A stretch of DNA of 57,740 nucleotides from Geosiphon pyriformis. Taxonomy: Eukaryota; Glomeromycota; Glomeromycetes; Archaeosporales; Geosiphonaceae. Within the stretch, counting starts at the first letter, position 1; every line of letters starts with the position of its first letter. Under the pieces are notes generated by a model. That model searched no databases and had not been told where the DNA came from. It saw nothing but the letters and a program-made list of their open reading frames with translations. The position numbers and the translations under genes are program-made. Positions 1-10,790 of this stretch are shown here, in pieces. The DNA is taken from positions 542,519-600,258 of the forward strand of contig JAAOMT010000198.1 of NCBI GenBank assembly GCA_016748015.1, in the 5' to 3' direction.

Positions 1-1421
1 TCATTAGTAGTAAAACAAAGAGAACCCTTCCCAGAAGAAAGAAAGATAGACATTGAAAATCTGTTGGCAAGAAACAGCCCAGTTATCTCAAAAGAAAGTG
101 ATACCCCAGGACGAACCCATGTGATACAACACACCATCACCACCAGAGAAACTCACCCCATCCATTTGAAGCCTTACCAATCCAATTGCTGAAATGATGA
201 GTTCATCAAGAAAGAAATAAACCAGATGAAAGAACTTGGATTCATACAAGAAACCAAGAGTGAATGGGCTTTCCCAGTTGTAGTAGTATCCAAAAAAGGT
301 GGAATCCTACACTTTTGTGTTGACTACCACCAATTAAATGCAATCACTGAAAGAGACATGTACTCACTTCCCAAGATTGATGCAATGCTGGACCAATTCA
401 AAGATGCTGCTTTCTTTTCAACCATTGATCTAACTGCTGGATTCTGGCAAATAGAGATGAATCCAGAAAGCCAGAAGAAAACCACCTTTATCACCAAGTA
501 TGGCACCTATGAATTCACAGTCATGCCTTTTGGTCTCACCAATGCCCCTCTCACCTTTCAATGCTTAATGGATAAAGTATTTAAATCAGTAAAAGAAAAC
601 TTTGTTCTGGTTTATCTGGATGATATAATGGTTATTCAAAAACCTGGGATGAATATCTTGAACATTTGCAAAAGGTTTTTAATCTTCTCAGAAATGCAGG
701 TCTCAAAATCAACCCAATCAAATCTTTCTTTGAAAGACAATCCACCCAATTCCTTGGCCATCTTATTACAAAAGATGGAATCTTCTCTGATCCAGCTAAA
801 GTGGAAAAAGTTCAGAACATAAGACAACCAATGAATGTTCATGAGTTACATTTTTTCCTTGGTTTGGCCTCCTATTATCACAAATTTGTTAAGGATTTCT
901 CCAAAATCGCCTCTCCATTCAATCAGCTACTCAGGAAAAATGTCAACTACCATTGGGGCACACATCAGCAGAAAGCATTTGAAACCCTTTAAGAAAAATT
1001 GGTTACAGAACCTATTCTCAAGCAACCTGATTTGGATCAACTTTTTATCCTTCACACTAATGCATCTGCCTATGGACTTGGTGCTGTTCTCTCACAAAAA
1101 GATGAAGATGGCAGGGAATATGCAATAGCCTATGCCAGTAGAACCCTTACACCAGCAGAACAGAACTATTCAGTCACTAAACAAGAATGCTTAGCAGTAG
1201 TATGGTCCACCAGTTACTGGAGTAAGTATCTTCTTGGTGTGAAGTTTTTGGTGGTAACAGATCACCAAGCTTTGGTTTGGCTGTGCAACAAAAAGAGGCT
1301 AGAACACAAATGGATAACTCATTGGATACTCCACTTGGATGAATTTGACTATGATATTCAACATCGCAAAGGAGCTAATCATCAAAATGCCGACGCTCTC
1401 TCCAGACTTACCACCAAGTGA
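1..1421 (+). pseudogene. gypsy A1 pol: reverse transcriptase and RNase H
   Basis: Encodes the middle of a Ty3/gypsy pol polyprotein. RT shows the finger/palm region (KKGG, VDYHQLNAIT, FSTIDLTAGFWQIEM), the MPFGLTNAP motif and an intact YLDD catalytic motif near 610-630. RNase H follows at about 1000-1420 with YGLGAVLSQ, YASRTLTPAEQNY, ECLAVVW, VTDHQAL and NADALSRL. Compared with copy A2, one base is missing just after YLDD (about 630-645), so the frame moves. A TAA stands between the RT tail and RNase H at about 990, and a TGA near 190 precedes RT. The active site survives but the polyprotein cannot be made as one chain. Its neighbour is the integrase starting near 1683. Confidence 0.92.
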
Positions 1422-1682
1422 CAGTACAACCTCCCAAACCAAACCAACCTAATTATTAGTAATTCTTTTACAACCAACCACGATAATGGACTTGGACAAC
1501 TACTCTGCCTTAATAAAATTTTTGGGTAAAGGACAATATTCACCAGAATACACTCGACAGCAAAGAGAACATTTGTGCAAACAATCAAATTTTTATTTGA
1601 TCTGCCAGAACCAATTATATAAAAAAATAGAAAAGATCCTAACTGTCCCCAGAGAGTCATAAGATTTGAAAAAAGAGAAATT
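1422..1682 (+). other. pol spacer between RNase H and integrase
   Basis: Low-similarity connector of the gypsy polyprotein, with stops in all frames in this copy. The matching stretch in A2 (about 15135-15390, opposite strand) is similar in sequence, so it is element sequence and not a separate gene. Confidence 0.6.
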
Positions 1683-2047
1683 GTGATCTACAACATGCAC
1701 ACTGATTCATTAGCTGGACACTTTGGAAAAACAAAAACAATTCAGAAAACTCTAGCTTACTATTATTGGCCTATCTTGGGAAAAGACATTGCTGAGTACA
1801 TCAAAACTTGTGATACCTGCCAAAGAAGAAGAAAACCCAATCGTAAAGAAGACATCCATCCAATTTTTGTTGGCCAACCCTTTGACAGAATTGGTATAGA
1901 TGTTGTTGGATCATTAACAGTAACTCCTGATGGCAACAGATACATTATCACAGCTACTGATTATCTTACAAAGTGGGTAGAAGCAAGAACCACCCCAGAT
2001 CAAACAGCAGTTTCCATTGCTAATTTCATTTATGAAAATATTATTTG
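1683..2047 (+). pseudogene. gypsy A1 integrase, N-terminal part
   Basis: Contains the HHCC zinc-binding domain (H-x3-H near MHTDSLAGH, C-x2-C in CDTCQRRR) and the start of the DDE core with the first catalytic Asp in RIGIDVVGSL and a TDYLTKWVEART stretch. The reading frame runs into LINE L1a after NFIYENI. The rest of integrase resumes at 4498. The catalytic triad is therefore physically split by the insertion. Confidence 0.9.
2038..2047. repeat. Target site duplication of L1a, left copy
   Basis: ATATTATTTG here and ATATCATTTG at 4498-4507 flank L1a with one mismatch. The uninterrupted integrase of A2 (about 14757-14770, reverse strand) has a single copy at the homologous point. Confidence 0.8.
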
Positions 2048-4497
2048 TTTTTTTTTGTTTTTTTTTTGTTAACGTGTAGCCACACCAGTTGTTTATTAGT
2101 TATTCCACAGTAATGTGGTGGTTTCATAAAGCCAGTTCACCCAATAATACATATTACAAGATGCAGCTAACCACAAGCGGAAAGCCCTAACTACATGCTA
2201 GTACTACCTTTGCTACCTAATGTATTAAACATATCTAATTTATACATCTTACTCATAATGCATACAAGTTCATAACTACTCTTAACAAGACTGCTCATCC
2301 ACTTAGCAGTCTGATCTGGATCAGACTTGATATCAGAGGATTGAACCTCCTATAACTCCATCATCACATCAAATGTATCATCATAGACCAAAAAATTTTT
2401 AGCATCACCATCATCATTATCATCATCATCATCATTATCATCCATGTCTTTATCATCAGATATGTTATAGTGTACCTTCCCACCCCTCAACTTGAGGGCT
2501 CCCACTTCCTTTTGCAGCACAGAAGCCACAGCATGAATGGCTTTAATTTGGTTTCCCAATCCAATCACACTTTCCTTCATTGTCTCTGCCATAACTGGTG
2601 GAGTAGACAATAACATAGTAACCAATGCAACCAAAGAACCCACAGGCTCAACAATAGATTTGATCAACAAAGACAGTTCACTAAGTTGGGTTTCTAGAGA
2701 AGCCAACCTAACATTAACAGCAACATCTGAACCAGAGGAGACAACCAGCAACAGCAGCACCACAACTTTGGGGAAGGTACTGAAAGCCAGACCCGTATCA
2801 GCAGCAGCAGCAACAGGAGGAACCACAGAAGTGGTGGCTTTGGCATAGGATTTAGCTCCAATGAGGGATGACTTGAAAATGATGGGACCACCAGCAGAAT
2901 TAGAAGAGAGTTTGGGAGGGAGAGATGACAACACCTTACAGCCCACAGCCAAATGATCTAAACTTTGACATCTATAGCAGTGATGACATTCAGGAGTTTC
3001 CCACCAGATGCGGCAGCCATGTAAGGTACTGGTTTTTGAAACAGCAGCATTCAAAGATTCCAAAGAGCCAAAGGTCACTACTGCAAAGCATTGACGTTGA
3101 TAGGAATCAGAGGAGCGGGAAATAAAACACGTACAGCCACCAACTTGGGAGACCAGATCATTTATCTCAAATACAGTGCAGTCAAATGGAAGATTAACCA
3201 GCTTAGCTTTGAAAGCATCTCTTGAAGAGATAACCTCCTTTTGGTTGGCAATGGGAAGAATCCTAATACTATCTTTTCTGACCAACACAGACCAGTTAGA
3301 GAGAGCAGCAGCAGCAGAAAAAATGTCCTTAAAGTTAACCACAGCATATTGCCATAAGCCAGCAGGCTTCAACTTAACAGAAGTGACAACACCAAAAATG
3401 CCAAGAGCAGATTTGATGTCATCAGAAGAGGCACCCAAGAGTACAACACACAGTGCAACTGACAAAGAAAAGGAAGAAATAGAGGCCACTCCTGAAGACT
3501 GTGCAATCTTAAGAGTGGTCAAAAAAACCTCATCACCAATGGCCACCTTGGTAGCACCATTTAGACACTCCTGAGATGCAAATTCTACACAGAACAACTT
3601 GACAGCATCTCATGAAACTGATTTAAGCCCAATACAACCAGACAGCAATTGAAACAAAGAACTGAGCAAAGCCATCTTGATCTTAAACATAGCACCAGGT
3701 ACAAGATTGGAGGCCACCCAACCAGAGAACCTTTGACATCCATTCACATTTACCCAAGCATCAGCATCAGATGCACCAGAAACTGGGGGGGAACAGTTGA
3801 TTCCATTTCCATCTGATCAGCCCAATCTTTGAGATTATCTGGATTGATGGACTGTTTTGCTACTGGGATTGGCAATGATCTGCTGGAGAGTACCACATCA
3901 GGCAACACAGCCAGTGGTTGATCTTGGCCCATCTTGGGAGATGTGCTGCTGCTGTTGCCATCCATATTAGGAAGAGGGCTTGCTGCTGCTGTGGAGATCT
4001 TACCAAAAATCTCATCTGGAATCACAAAGGGGTTCAGTGTAACTATAGCAGTTGTGACTGCTTGCTGCTGTTTTTTGGGATTTTTGGCTTTTGCAGCCAT
4101 TTGTGAAGTAGTAGTAGTAGAAGTAGTAGTGGGAGTGGTGAAAGCAGGAAAGACCAACTTGTTGACTGGTCTGTTATTAAAAATCTTTGGGCTCTTTGAA
4201 GTGGTAGAAACAACACTAGGACTAACCTGAGTGTGCCTTTTTGAAGGGACTTTGACTGGAGAAGAACTTCCAGCCAAAAGAGAAGAAAATGAACCAGAAG
4301 CCACTAAAGGCAGCTTATTACTATTATTTTTTAAAGGAAATGTTGCCAGAACGTTTTGTCTAGCTGCTTCAATAACAGAGAGACCCTCTCACATTGAAAC
4401 TTTATTAGTTACTATAGGAAAAGTAACGTTTGCAACTTTTTTACTCTTAGCTCTATTTGTGGTCATGAAATTTAAAAGAGAAAGAGTTTTTTTTTAG
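2048..4497 (-). mobile_element. ORF1-only LINE L1a, apparently complete (about 2.45 kb)
   Basis: Inserted in the gypsy A1 integrase with a roughly 10-bp duplication. On the minus strand it begins near CTCTTTCTCTTTT, the same 5' boundary as L1b at 8583. It then carries an ORF1-type gene, about 300 bp of 3' untranslated sequence, and ends in an A-rich tail (T-rich at 2048-2069 on +). The same 3' boundary recurs in L1c at 9583. No endonuclease or reverse transcriptase sequence is present, so the element looks non-autonomous. The A-tail and target duplication fit target-primed reverse transcription by a LINE machinery. Confidence 0.88.
2350..4466 (-). pseudogene. LINE ORF1-type nucleic-acid-binding protein (L1a)
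   Basis: ATG at 4466 (MTTNRAKSKKV), with a low-complexity Ser/Thr/Pro N-terminal region. The second half holds two RRM-like segments (around VALCVVLLGASSDDIKSALG and AVVTFGSLESLNAAV) and a CCHC zinc knuckle C-x2-C-x4-H-x4-C (CYRCQSLDHLAVGC, near 2950). A coiled-coil-like tail (RLASLETQLSELSLLIKS) and an acidic Asp/Glu run close to the stop end the protein. This is the usual layout of the RNA-binding ORF1 protein of fungal LINEs. One stop follows in KVSM*, the frame changes near 3750-3800, and a TGA lies near 3615. The frame change and the last stop are shared with L1b. LINE-type retrotransposition is inferred from the architecture. Confidence 0.8.
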
Positions 4498-4507
4498 ATA
4501 TCATTTG
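4498..4507. repeat. Target site duplication of L1a, right copy
   Basis: ATATCATTTG, matching 2038-2047 with one difference. The integrase frame continues directly after it (CHHGC, then LSDKGRAF). Confidence 0.8.
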
Positions 4508-5200
4508 TCACCATGGCTGCTCCAAAGAACTTTTATCTGATAAAGGAAGAGCTTTTCTTAGTATACTGGTTGAAGAACTTTGTAGAAAAATGGGAATATG
4601 TCACAAACTTTCCTTCCCTTATCACTCCCAAACAAATGGCCTAGTGGAACATTTCAATAGAACACTGTGTAAAACCTTAGCCAAAACAAGTGAAGAAACA
4701 AACTTATGGGACAAAGTACTGCCTTCAGCTTTGTTTGCTTATAGAACTGTGAATCATGACATAACAAGTTATGAACCTTTTTATCTGCTCTATAGATGCA
4801 TGGCAACACTACCAATAGAAATTGACATTGAAACAATACCTTTTGAAGAGATCACAATAGCAAATTACAAAGACATTTTGCAAAGAAGACTGGGTACCAT
4901 TCTTGACTCATTGGTAGAAGCATGAATAGTTGCTTTTGAAAAGATAAAACAGTTTCAAGAAAAGCTTAAAAAGAAGAAAACCTATAAAACACTTTCTTTA
5001 AGTATTGGTAACTTGGTATTAGAATACTGTTCAGACAGAGACAATGTTTATGGTGATAAATTCTCTAGCCAGTGAAAAGGACTCTTTATAGTCAACAAAG
5101 TTTTGAACAATGGTTCTTATATTCTTTAAGATCAATCTGGAACAATCTTTAATGATCATCCTGTTCATGACACATGACTTAAGAAATATTACAAACAATC
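4508..5200 (+). pseudogene. gypsy A1 integrase, C-terminal part
   Basis: Continuation of the DDE integrase core: second Asp in the SDKGRAF stretch and the Glu-containing HSQTNGLVEHFNRT motif at about 4625-4660, followed by LPSALFAYRTVNHDITSYEPF. After a stop at 4923-4925 the C-terminal domain is still readable (GLFIVNKVLNNGSYIL), similar to the GPY/F-type tail of gypsy integrases. The last part overlaps, in another frame, the region leading into the third ORF. Confidence 0.88.
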
Positions 5201-5299
5201 TGATTGGTTACCTGTTGTGGTAATACCAACTCAAATGATCAGCAAAAATCAGATATTAATAAATGCACCACTCCCAAAACAGAGGTATCTTTAATCAAC

Positions 5300-5956
5300 A
5301 TGAACAATTATTTTCTGGATCAAAACATTCAAAACACTTTCTATACTCTTTATGAGTATTGGATTAAAAACTATCCAAATGCTACTCTGACCATTGGAAA
5401 ACAAACTACAATAACTGACAACAGTAGAACACATACTGTTATTAAACCAAAGAAAACAACTACCAGAAGAGAAAGAATTGATAGCAAAATGGATAAGTAT
5501 TTGCTAAAAAGTATAACAGCAGCAATACTTGCACTTTCCATCACAATTGGAAAAACAATTAAAGAAATCTTGCCCATAGACAAAAACTTGTCATATGGAA
5601 GACAACTAGAACTCTATGGTCACCTTGGTAAAATCATAGAAGACATGAAGCTCATGAAGAAAACAACTTCTGAGATACAAGTGGAAATTTTGGACATTGT
5701 ACAATTAGATGTCCCAAGAGTTTTGACCATTGCAAGAAGAGCCAAAACTTTTATACAAAGATTTGGTCTCTTGGACACAAAGCTCATTTCATCTCAAGTT
5801 TTATATACCTTATCCACAAAAGACTTCAACAAACTAGTTAGTTTTGAGTTAGATAAAACCCTTCAAATAGAGTATCTTCTAAATAGTTTGATTTCGCCAG
5901 AGCTCAATCTCTTTGAAGAAGATAATGTTACAGTTGAGACCTATACTTCTTATTAA
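5300..5956 (+). CDS. gypsy A third ORF downstream of integrase, unknown function (A1)
   Basis: Open reading frame of 218 codons counted from the ATG in INMNNYFLDQ. The frame is open another 32 codons upstream, so a frameshift or internal entry from pol is possible. It has no recognisable enzyme motif, signal peptide or membrane segment. It shows YPNATLTIGKQTTI, a basic KKTTTRRER patch, then an alpha-helix-like half (MDKYLLKSIT, LGKIIEDMKLMKK, RRAKTFIQRFGLLD). A2 encodes the same protein (13305-13961), also uninterrupted, while most other frames of these elements are broken. A diverged counterpart lies in the same place in gypsy B (41046-41550). The stop falls 31 bp inside the 3' LTR. I do not recognise the family. 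Confidence 0.7.
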   Translation: MNNYFLDQNIQNTFYTLYEYWIKNYPNATLTIGKQTTITDNSRTHTVIKPKKTTTRRERIDSKMDKYLLKSITAAILALSITIGKTIKEILPIDKNLSYGRQLELYGHLGKIIEDMKLMKKTTSEIQVEILDIVQLDVPRVLTIARRAKTFIQRFGLLDTKLISSQVLYTLSTKDFNKLVSFELDKTLQIEYLLNSLISPELNLFEEDNVTVETYTSY

Positions 5957-6567
5957 TTATCACATGTATTAGCCACTGATGTCATATGATTAGCCATACT
6001 ATTTTTAGAAAGTGATCATTGACCTGATCATTGACCACTTTTGATAGTTATATAAGTGATGAATCTTTTAGCTGTAGAAAAGCATGTAATAACAAGCATC
6101 TGAATAATCAAAAATAAATAAAATAACAACTTTCATCTCAATCCTTCTTTTATCACTAATTTCCCTTTCCCTACCTTCAAGTATCTAAACATTTTAAAGA
6201 TAAAAGATTATTTGTTGGCCTTTTCCTATTTGAATAATTGTAGTATTTGAAGACTATTTGTATAAATGTGACTGAAGAGCACAAGTTGATACTTGATATT
6301 GAATTCTAAAAGCACCAATGTAAAGGCATAGAATTAATACCAGCAGTGATCAATTGTTGACAGTATGGACTATCTTTCTACCTTCAGATTCTCTAGTTAT
6401 CTTTAAAAAGTATAGCAACTGAGATATTTTATGAGACTGATCTTGTACATTAAATCTATATTCATTCAATTCGCTCTTTAAAGTTGAAATTCTTTTTGAT
6501 TATTTCCATCACCTTACAATTCTGTTCTCTCTTGCTATCTGTTAGCTTGTTACTCCAACTCATAACA
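5926..6567 (+). repeat. 3' LTR of gypsy A1
   Basis: Starts TGTTACAG at 5926 and ends near TCATAACA at 6567. It is about 642 bp and homologous in inverted orientation to the LTRs of A2 (12693-13335 and 19669-20321). The intact termini of the family read TGTTACAG...CTGTAACA, an 8-bp perfect inverted repeat. A purine-rich GAAGAAGATAA lies just upstream as a candidate polypurine tract. The sequence immediately beyond is LINE L1b. Confidence 0.85.
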
Positions 6568-8562
6568 TCATTATCATTATCATCCAAACAGGCCCATTTA
6601 CACTTCTTCCTAAGATTTGTCATATTTTTCTGCATTATAAAGGTTACAGCACAAAAGCCTTTAATTTGATTAGCCAATACACAACCATGACAGATGGAAT
6701 AGACAGCAATTTGGTAACCAATGCAACCAGAGCACTGACAGATTCAACTAAGGACTTAATCAACACAGATAGTTCACTAAAGTGGGATTCAAGAGAAGCC
6801 AACCTAGATTCAACAGTAGTATTGGGAATGGAGGGAACAGCAGACAACACAGGTGTTGCAATTTTGGGAGAACCACCAAGATCCAATTCCATATCAGCAG
6901 CAACAGCACCAGGAGGAACCACAAAAGTGGCAGTCTTGGCATAAGATTTAGATCCAACAAATAAAGGTTTGAAATTTTTGGGGCCATTCAGGATGTTGAA
7001 AGAGAGTTTAGGTGTGAGAGGAGGCAACTTCTTGCAGTTCGCAGCCAAATGATTCAAGTCTTAACACCTGTAGCAGCAGCAACACTCAGGAGTTTCTCAC
7101 CAGATGCGACAACCACACAAGGTACCAGTTTTTGACACAGCAACATTTAGAGATTCCAAAGAATCAAAGGTAACCACAGCAAAGCATTGATGTTGATAAG
7201 ATTCAGAGGAGTGAGGAATGAAACATGTACAGCCACCAACTTGGGAGACCAAATCACTTATCTCAAATGCAGTACAGCCAAACAGAAGATTGACCAACTT
7301 AGCTTTGAATGCATTTCTTGAGAAGATAACCTCTTTTTGGTTGGCAATGGGAAGAATCCTAACACTATCTTTTCTGACCAATACAGACCAGTTAGAGAGA
7401 GCAGCAGCAGCAGAAGAAATGTCCTTAAAATTAACCACAGCATATTGTTATAAGCCAGCAGGCTTCAACTTAACAGAAGTGACAACACCAAAAATGCCAA
7501 GAACAGTTTTGATGTCATCAGAAGAGGTACCCAAAGGTACGTTGCGCAGTGCAACTGACAAAGAAAAAGAAGAAACAGAGGCCACTCCAAAAGACCGTGC
7601 AATCTTAAGAGTAGTCAAAAAAATCTCATTACCAATGGCCACTTTGGTGGTACCATTTAAACTCTCCTGAGATGCAAATTCCACACAGAACAACTTGACA
7701 GCATCTCATAAAACTGATTTAAGCCCAATACAACCAGGCAGCAACTGAACCAAAGAACTGAGCAAAGTCATCTTGATCTTAAACATAGCACCAGGTACAA
7801 GATTGGAGGCCACCCAACCAGAAAACCTCTGACAACCATTTACATTCTCCCAAGCACCAGCATTAGCTGCACCAGAAACTGGAGAGGGACAGTTGATTCC
7901 ATTTCTATCTAATCAGCCCAATCTTTAAAATCATCTAGATTGATGGACTGTTTTGCTACTGGGATTGGTGATGATCCGCCAAAGAGTACCACATTAGGCA
8001 ACACAGCTAATGGTTGATCTTGGCCCATCTTGGGAGATGTGCTGCTGCTGTTGCCATCCATATCAGGAAAAGGGCTTGCTGCTGCTGTGGAGATCTTACC
8101 AAAGATCTCATCTGGAATCACAAAGAGGTTTAGTGTAACTATAGCAGTTGTGACTGCTTGCTGCTGTTTTTTGGGATTTTTCGCTTTCACGGCCATTTGT
8201 GAAGTAGTAGTAGTAGAAATAGTAGTGGAAGTGGTAAGAGGAGGAAAAACCAACTTGTTGACTGGTCTGTTATTAAAAATCTTTGGGCTTTTTGAAGTGG
8301 TAGAGACAACACTGGGACTAATCCAAGTGTGCCTTTTTGAAAGAACTTTGACTGAAGAAGAACTTCCAGCCAAAGGAGAAGAAAATGAACCAGAAGCTGC
8401 TAAAAACAGCTTATCACTAATATTTTTTAAAGAAAATGTTGCCAGAATATTTTGTCTAGCTGCTTCAATAACAGAGAAATTCTCTCGTGTTGAAACTTTA
8501 TTAGTTACTATAGGAAAAGTAATGTTTGCAACTTTTTTACTCTTAGCTCTATTTGTGGTCAT
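6568..8562 (-). pseudogene. LINE ORF1-type protein (L1b), broken
   Basis: ATG at 8562 (MTTNRAKSKKVANITFP). An open N-terminal half runs to about 7909, then the frame changes at the same place as in L1a. The RRM-like part follows (LGIFGVVTSVKLKPAGL, WSVLVRKDSVRIL), then the zinc-knuckle neighbourhood near 7040-7100 and the KSYAKTATFVVPP and RLASLESHFSELSVLIKS segments. The TGA in the LKSVL*DAVK stretch (about 7708) is identical in position to that of L1a. The protein would bind RNA in a LINE particle, but this copy cannot be translated whole. Confidence 0.8.
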
Positions 8563-8583
8563 AAAATTTAAAAGAGAAAGAGT
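6568..8583 (-). mobile_element. ORF1-only LINE L1b, 3' part displaced by insertion of A1
   Basis: Collinear with L1a from the region coding the acidic C-terminus to the 5' boundary CTCTTTCTCTTTT at 8583. Its 3' end is missing here because gypsy A1 inserted into its ATC/GAT-repeat region at 6567/6568; the remainder should lie left of the window. On the other side its 5' end abuts gypsy A3 pol at 8584. Confidence 0.85.
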
Positions 8584-9582
8584 TGATAGTACAAAAGTTT
8601 TTTGAAAGTGAACTATCTGAAATTCAATCACTTGCAGTAGAACAAAGAGAACCCTTCTCTGAAGAAAAAAAAGTAGACATTGAAAATCTGTTGGCTAGAA
8701 ATAGCCCAGTTATCTCAAAAGAAAGTAATACCCCTGGACAAACTCATGTAATACAACACACTATCACCACCAAAAAAACTTGCTTCATCCATTTGAAGCC
8801 ATATCAATTCAATCAATGTAATAATAAGTTTATTAAGAAAAAGATAAACTGAATGAAAAACTTTAGATTTATACAAAAAACCAAAAGTAAATAGGCTTTT
8901 TCAGTTGTAGTGATATCCAAGAAAGGTGGAATCTTACCCTTTTGTGTCAACTATTGCCAATTAAATGCTATTACTATAAGAGACATGTACCCACTTCCCA
9001 AGATTAATGCAATGCTAAACAAATTCAATAGTGCTGCCTTTTTCTCAACCATTGACTTGACTGCTAAATTCTGGCAAGTAGAAATAGATCCAGAAAGCAG
9101 AAAGAAAACTGCCTTTATTACCAAGTATGACATCTATGAATTCACAGTCATGCCTTTTGGTCTTACCAATGCTCCTCCTATCTTTCAATGTCTAATGGAC
9201 AAAGTGTTTAAATCAATAAAATAAAACTTTGTTTTGGTCTATTTGGACAACACAATGGTATACTCAAAAACTTGGAATGAACATCTAAAACATCTAAAAA
9301 AAGGTTTTTAATCTCTTTAAAAATACTGGCCTCAAGATCAATCTAATCAAATTTTTCTTTAGACATCAATCCACCCAGTTTCTTGGTTATTTTATTACAA
9401 AAGATGGAATCTTCCCTGATCCAGCTAAAGTTGAAAAAGTTCAGAACATTAGACAACCAATAAATGTTCCTGAACTATGCTTTTTCCTTGGTTTGGCTTC
9501 TTATTATTGCAAATTTATCAAAAATTTCTTCAAAATCGTCTTTTCTTTTAATCAGCTACTCAGAAAAAATGTTAATTATTAC
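8584..9582 (+). mobile_element. gypsy A3 pol fragment between L1b and L1c
   Basis: Family-A pol from the pre-RT linker (SEIQSLAVEQREPF) through RT to LLRKNVNY, cut on the left by L1b and on the right by the L1c tail. It represents the outermost layer of the nest. Confidence 0.88.
8584..9582 (+). pseudogene. gypsy A3 reverse transcriptase, broken
   Basis: RT segments KKGGILPFCVNY, FSTIDLTAKFWQVEI, MPFGLTNAPPIFQCL are readable. The catalytic motif reads YLDN instead of YLDD (G-to-A type change), so the enzyme would be inactive even without the in-frame stops near 8850, 8892 and 9222. The fragment ends shortly after LLRKNVNY, well before RNase H. Confidence 0.85.
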
Positions 9583-10790
9583 TTTTTTTTTTTGTTAATG
9601 TGTAGCCATGCTGGTTATTTATTAGTTATGTCTACAGTAATGTGGCACTTTCATAAAGCCAGCTCACTCAATAATACAAATTACAAGATGTGGCTAACCA
9701 CAAATAGAAAGCCCTAACTACATATTAGTACTATTTTTGCTACTTAATATATCAAATATATCTAATTTATACATCTTACCTATAATGTTAACAAGCTCAT
9801 GATTATTTTTAACCATACCACTTATTCACTTAGCAGTCTAATCAGAACTGGATTTGATACTGAAAGACTAATCTTCTCATAGATGCATCATAACATCAAA
9901 GGTGTTATTATAGACTGAAAAATCTTTATCATCATCATTATCATCATTAATCATGTCATTATTATCTGATTCATCATCCAAGCAGGCCTGTTCACATTTT
10001 TTCTAAAGATGTATTATTCTTTTCTGCATTATGGTAGCAATAGCAGCCAAGCCTTTATTTTGCTTAGCCAACCCAGTCATACTTTCCTTAACTAACACAT
10101 CTACAGCAGGTGAAGTAAACAGCAATTTGGTAACCAATACAACCAAAGCACCAACAGATTCAATCAAAGATTTTATTAACACAGACAGTTCATTAACCTA
10201 GATTCAACAGCAATATTGGGAGCAGAAAAGACAACAGACAACATAGGTGTTGTAGTTTTGGAAGAACCACTGAGATCCAAATTTATATTAGCAGCAGCAG
10301 CAACAGAAGAAATTATAAAGGCAGCAGCTTGGCATAAGATTTGATCCAGCAAATAAAAGTTTAAAAACTCTGAAGCCACCAAAAGTGTTGGAAAACAATT
10401 TGAATGGGAGAGAAGGTGACCTCTTGCAGTCCACAGCCAAATGGGTCAGGTCTTGACACCTGTAACAGTGACAACATCCAGGAGTTTCCCACCAGATGTG
10501 ACAACCATACAAAGTACCAGTTTTTAACACAGTAGCATTCAAAGATTTCAAGAAATCAAAGGTAATCACAGCAAAGCATTAATGTTGGTAAGATTCAGAG
10601 AAGCAAGGAATGAAACATGTATGGCCACCAACTTGGGAGACCAAATCACTTATTTCAAAGGCAGTACAGCCAAAGAAAAGATTAACCAACTTAACATTAA
10701 AAGCGTCTCTTAAAAAAATAACATCATTTTGGTTAACAACAGGAAGAAATCTTAACACTGTTTTTTCTAACCAGCACAGACCAGTGAGTA
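9583..10790 (-). mobile_element. ORF1-only LINE L1c, 5'-truncated
   Basis: Begins with the same A-tail (T-run 9583-9593 on +) and 3' terminal sequence (GTTAATGTGTAGCC) as L1a, and is collinear with L1a up to about 10790. There the similarity stops inside the RRM-like region (WSVLVRKD equivalent). Beyond it the sequence is neither L1 nor the interrupted gypsy A3, so a second event (L2 insertion or a deletion) is needed to explain the join. Confidence 0.8.
9880..10790 (-). pseudogene. LINE ORF1 C-terminal half (L1c), broken
   Basis: Contains the zinc knuckle C-x2-C-x4-H-x4-C (CYRCQDLTHLAVDC, about 10425-10466), the preceding CHIWWETPGC stretch, and the FKVKLVNLFFGCTAFEI segment. Frames change several times, and stops interrupt the coiled-coil tail. 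Function would be as in L1a. Confidence 0.75.

Larger units (their letters stand above)
1..6567 (+). mobile_element. Ty3/gypsy retrotransposon A1, 5' end outside window, split by L1a
   Basis: Pol is read on the + strand in the order RT, RNase H, integrase, third ORF, 3' LTR, which is the Ty3/gypsy order. The window opens inside pol just before RT, so gag, PR and the 5' LTR lie to the left. The integrase gene is interrupted at 2047/4498 by LINE L1a, flanked by a roughly 10-bp target duplication. Copy A2 (12693-20321, minus strand) is collinear and close in sequence, and it supplies the uninterrupted reference. The element ends at about 6567, where its LTR meets LINE L1b. Several in-frame stops and one 1-base deletion make it non-functional. 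Confidence 0.93.

Noticed and set aside
2537-4497. Plus-strand open frames inside L1a (and similar ones in L1b)
   Set aside because: Antisense of the ORF1 gene; codon pattern and domain content favour the minus strand.
5204-5299. Upstream extension of the third ORF (VTCCGNTN...)
   Set aside because: No ATG; the stretch overlaps the pol tail in another frame. Kept as a possible frameshift entry only.
5300-5956. Third ORF as an envelope gene
   Set aside because: No signal peptide, membrane anchor, cleavage site or cysteine pattern of fusion proteins.
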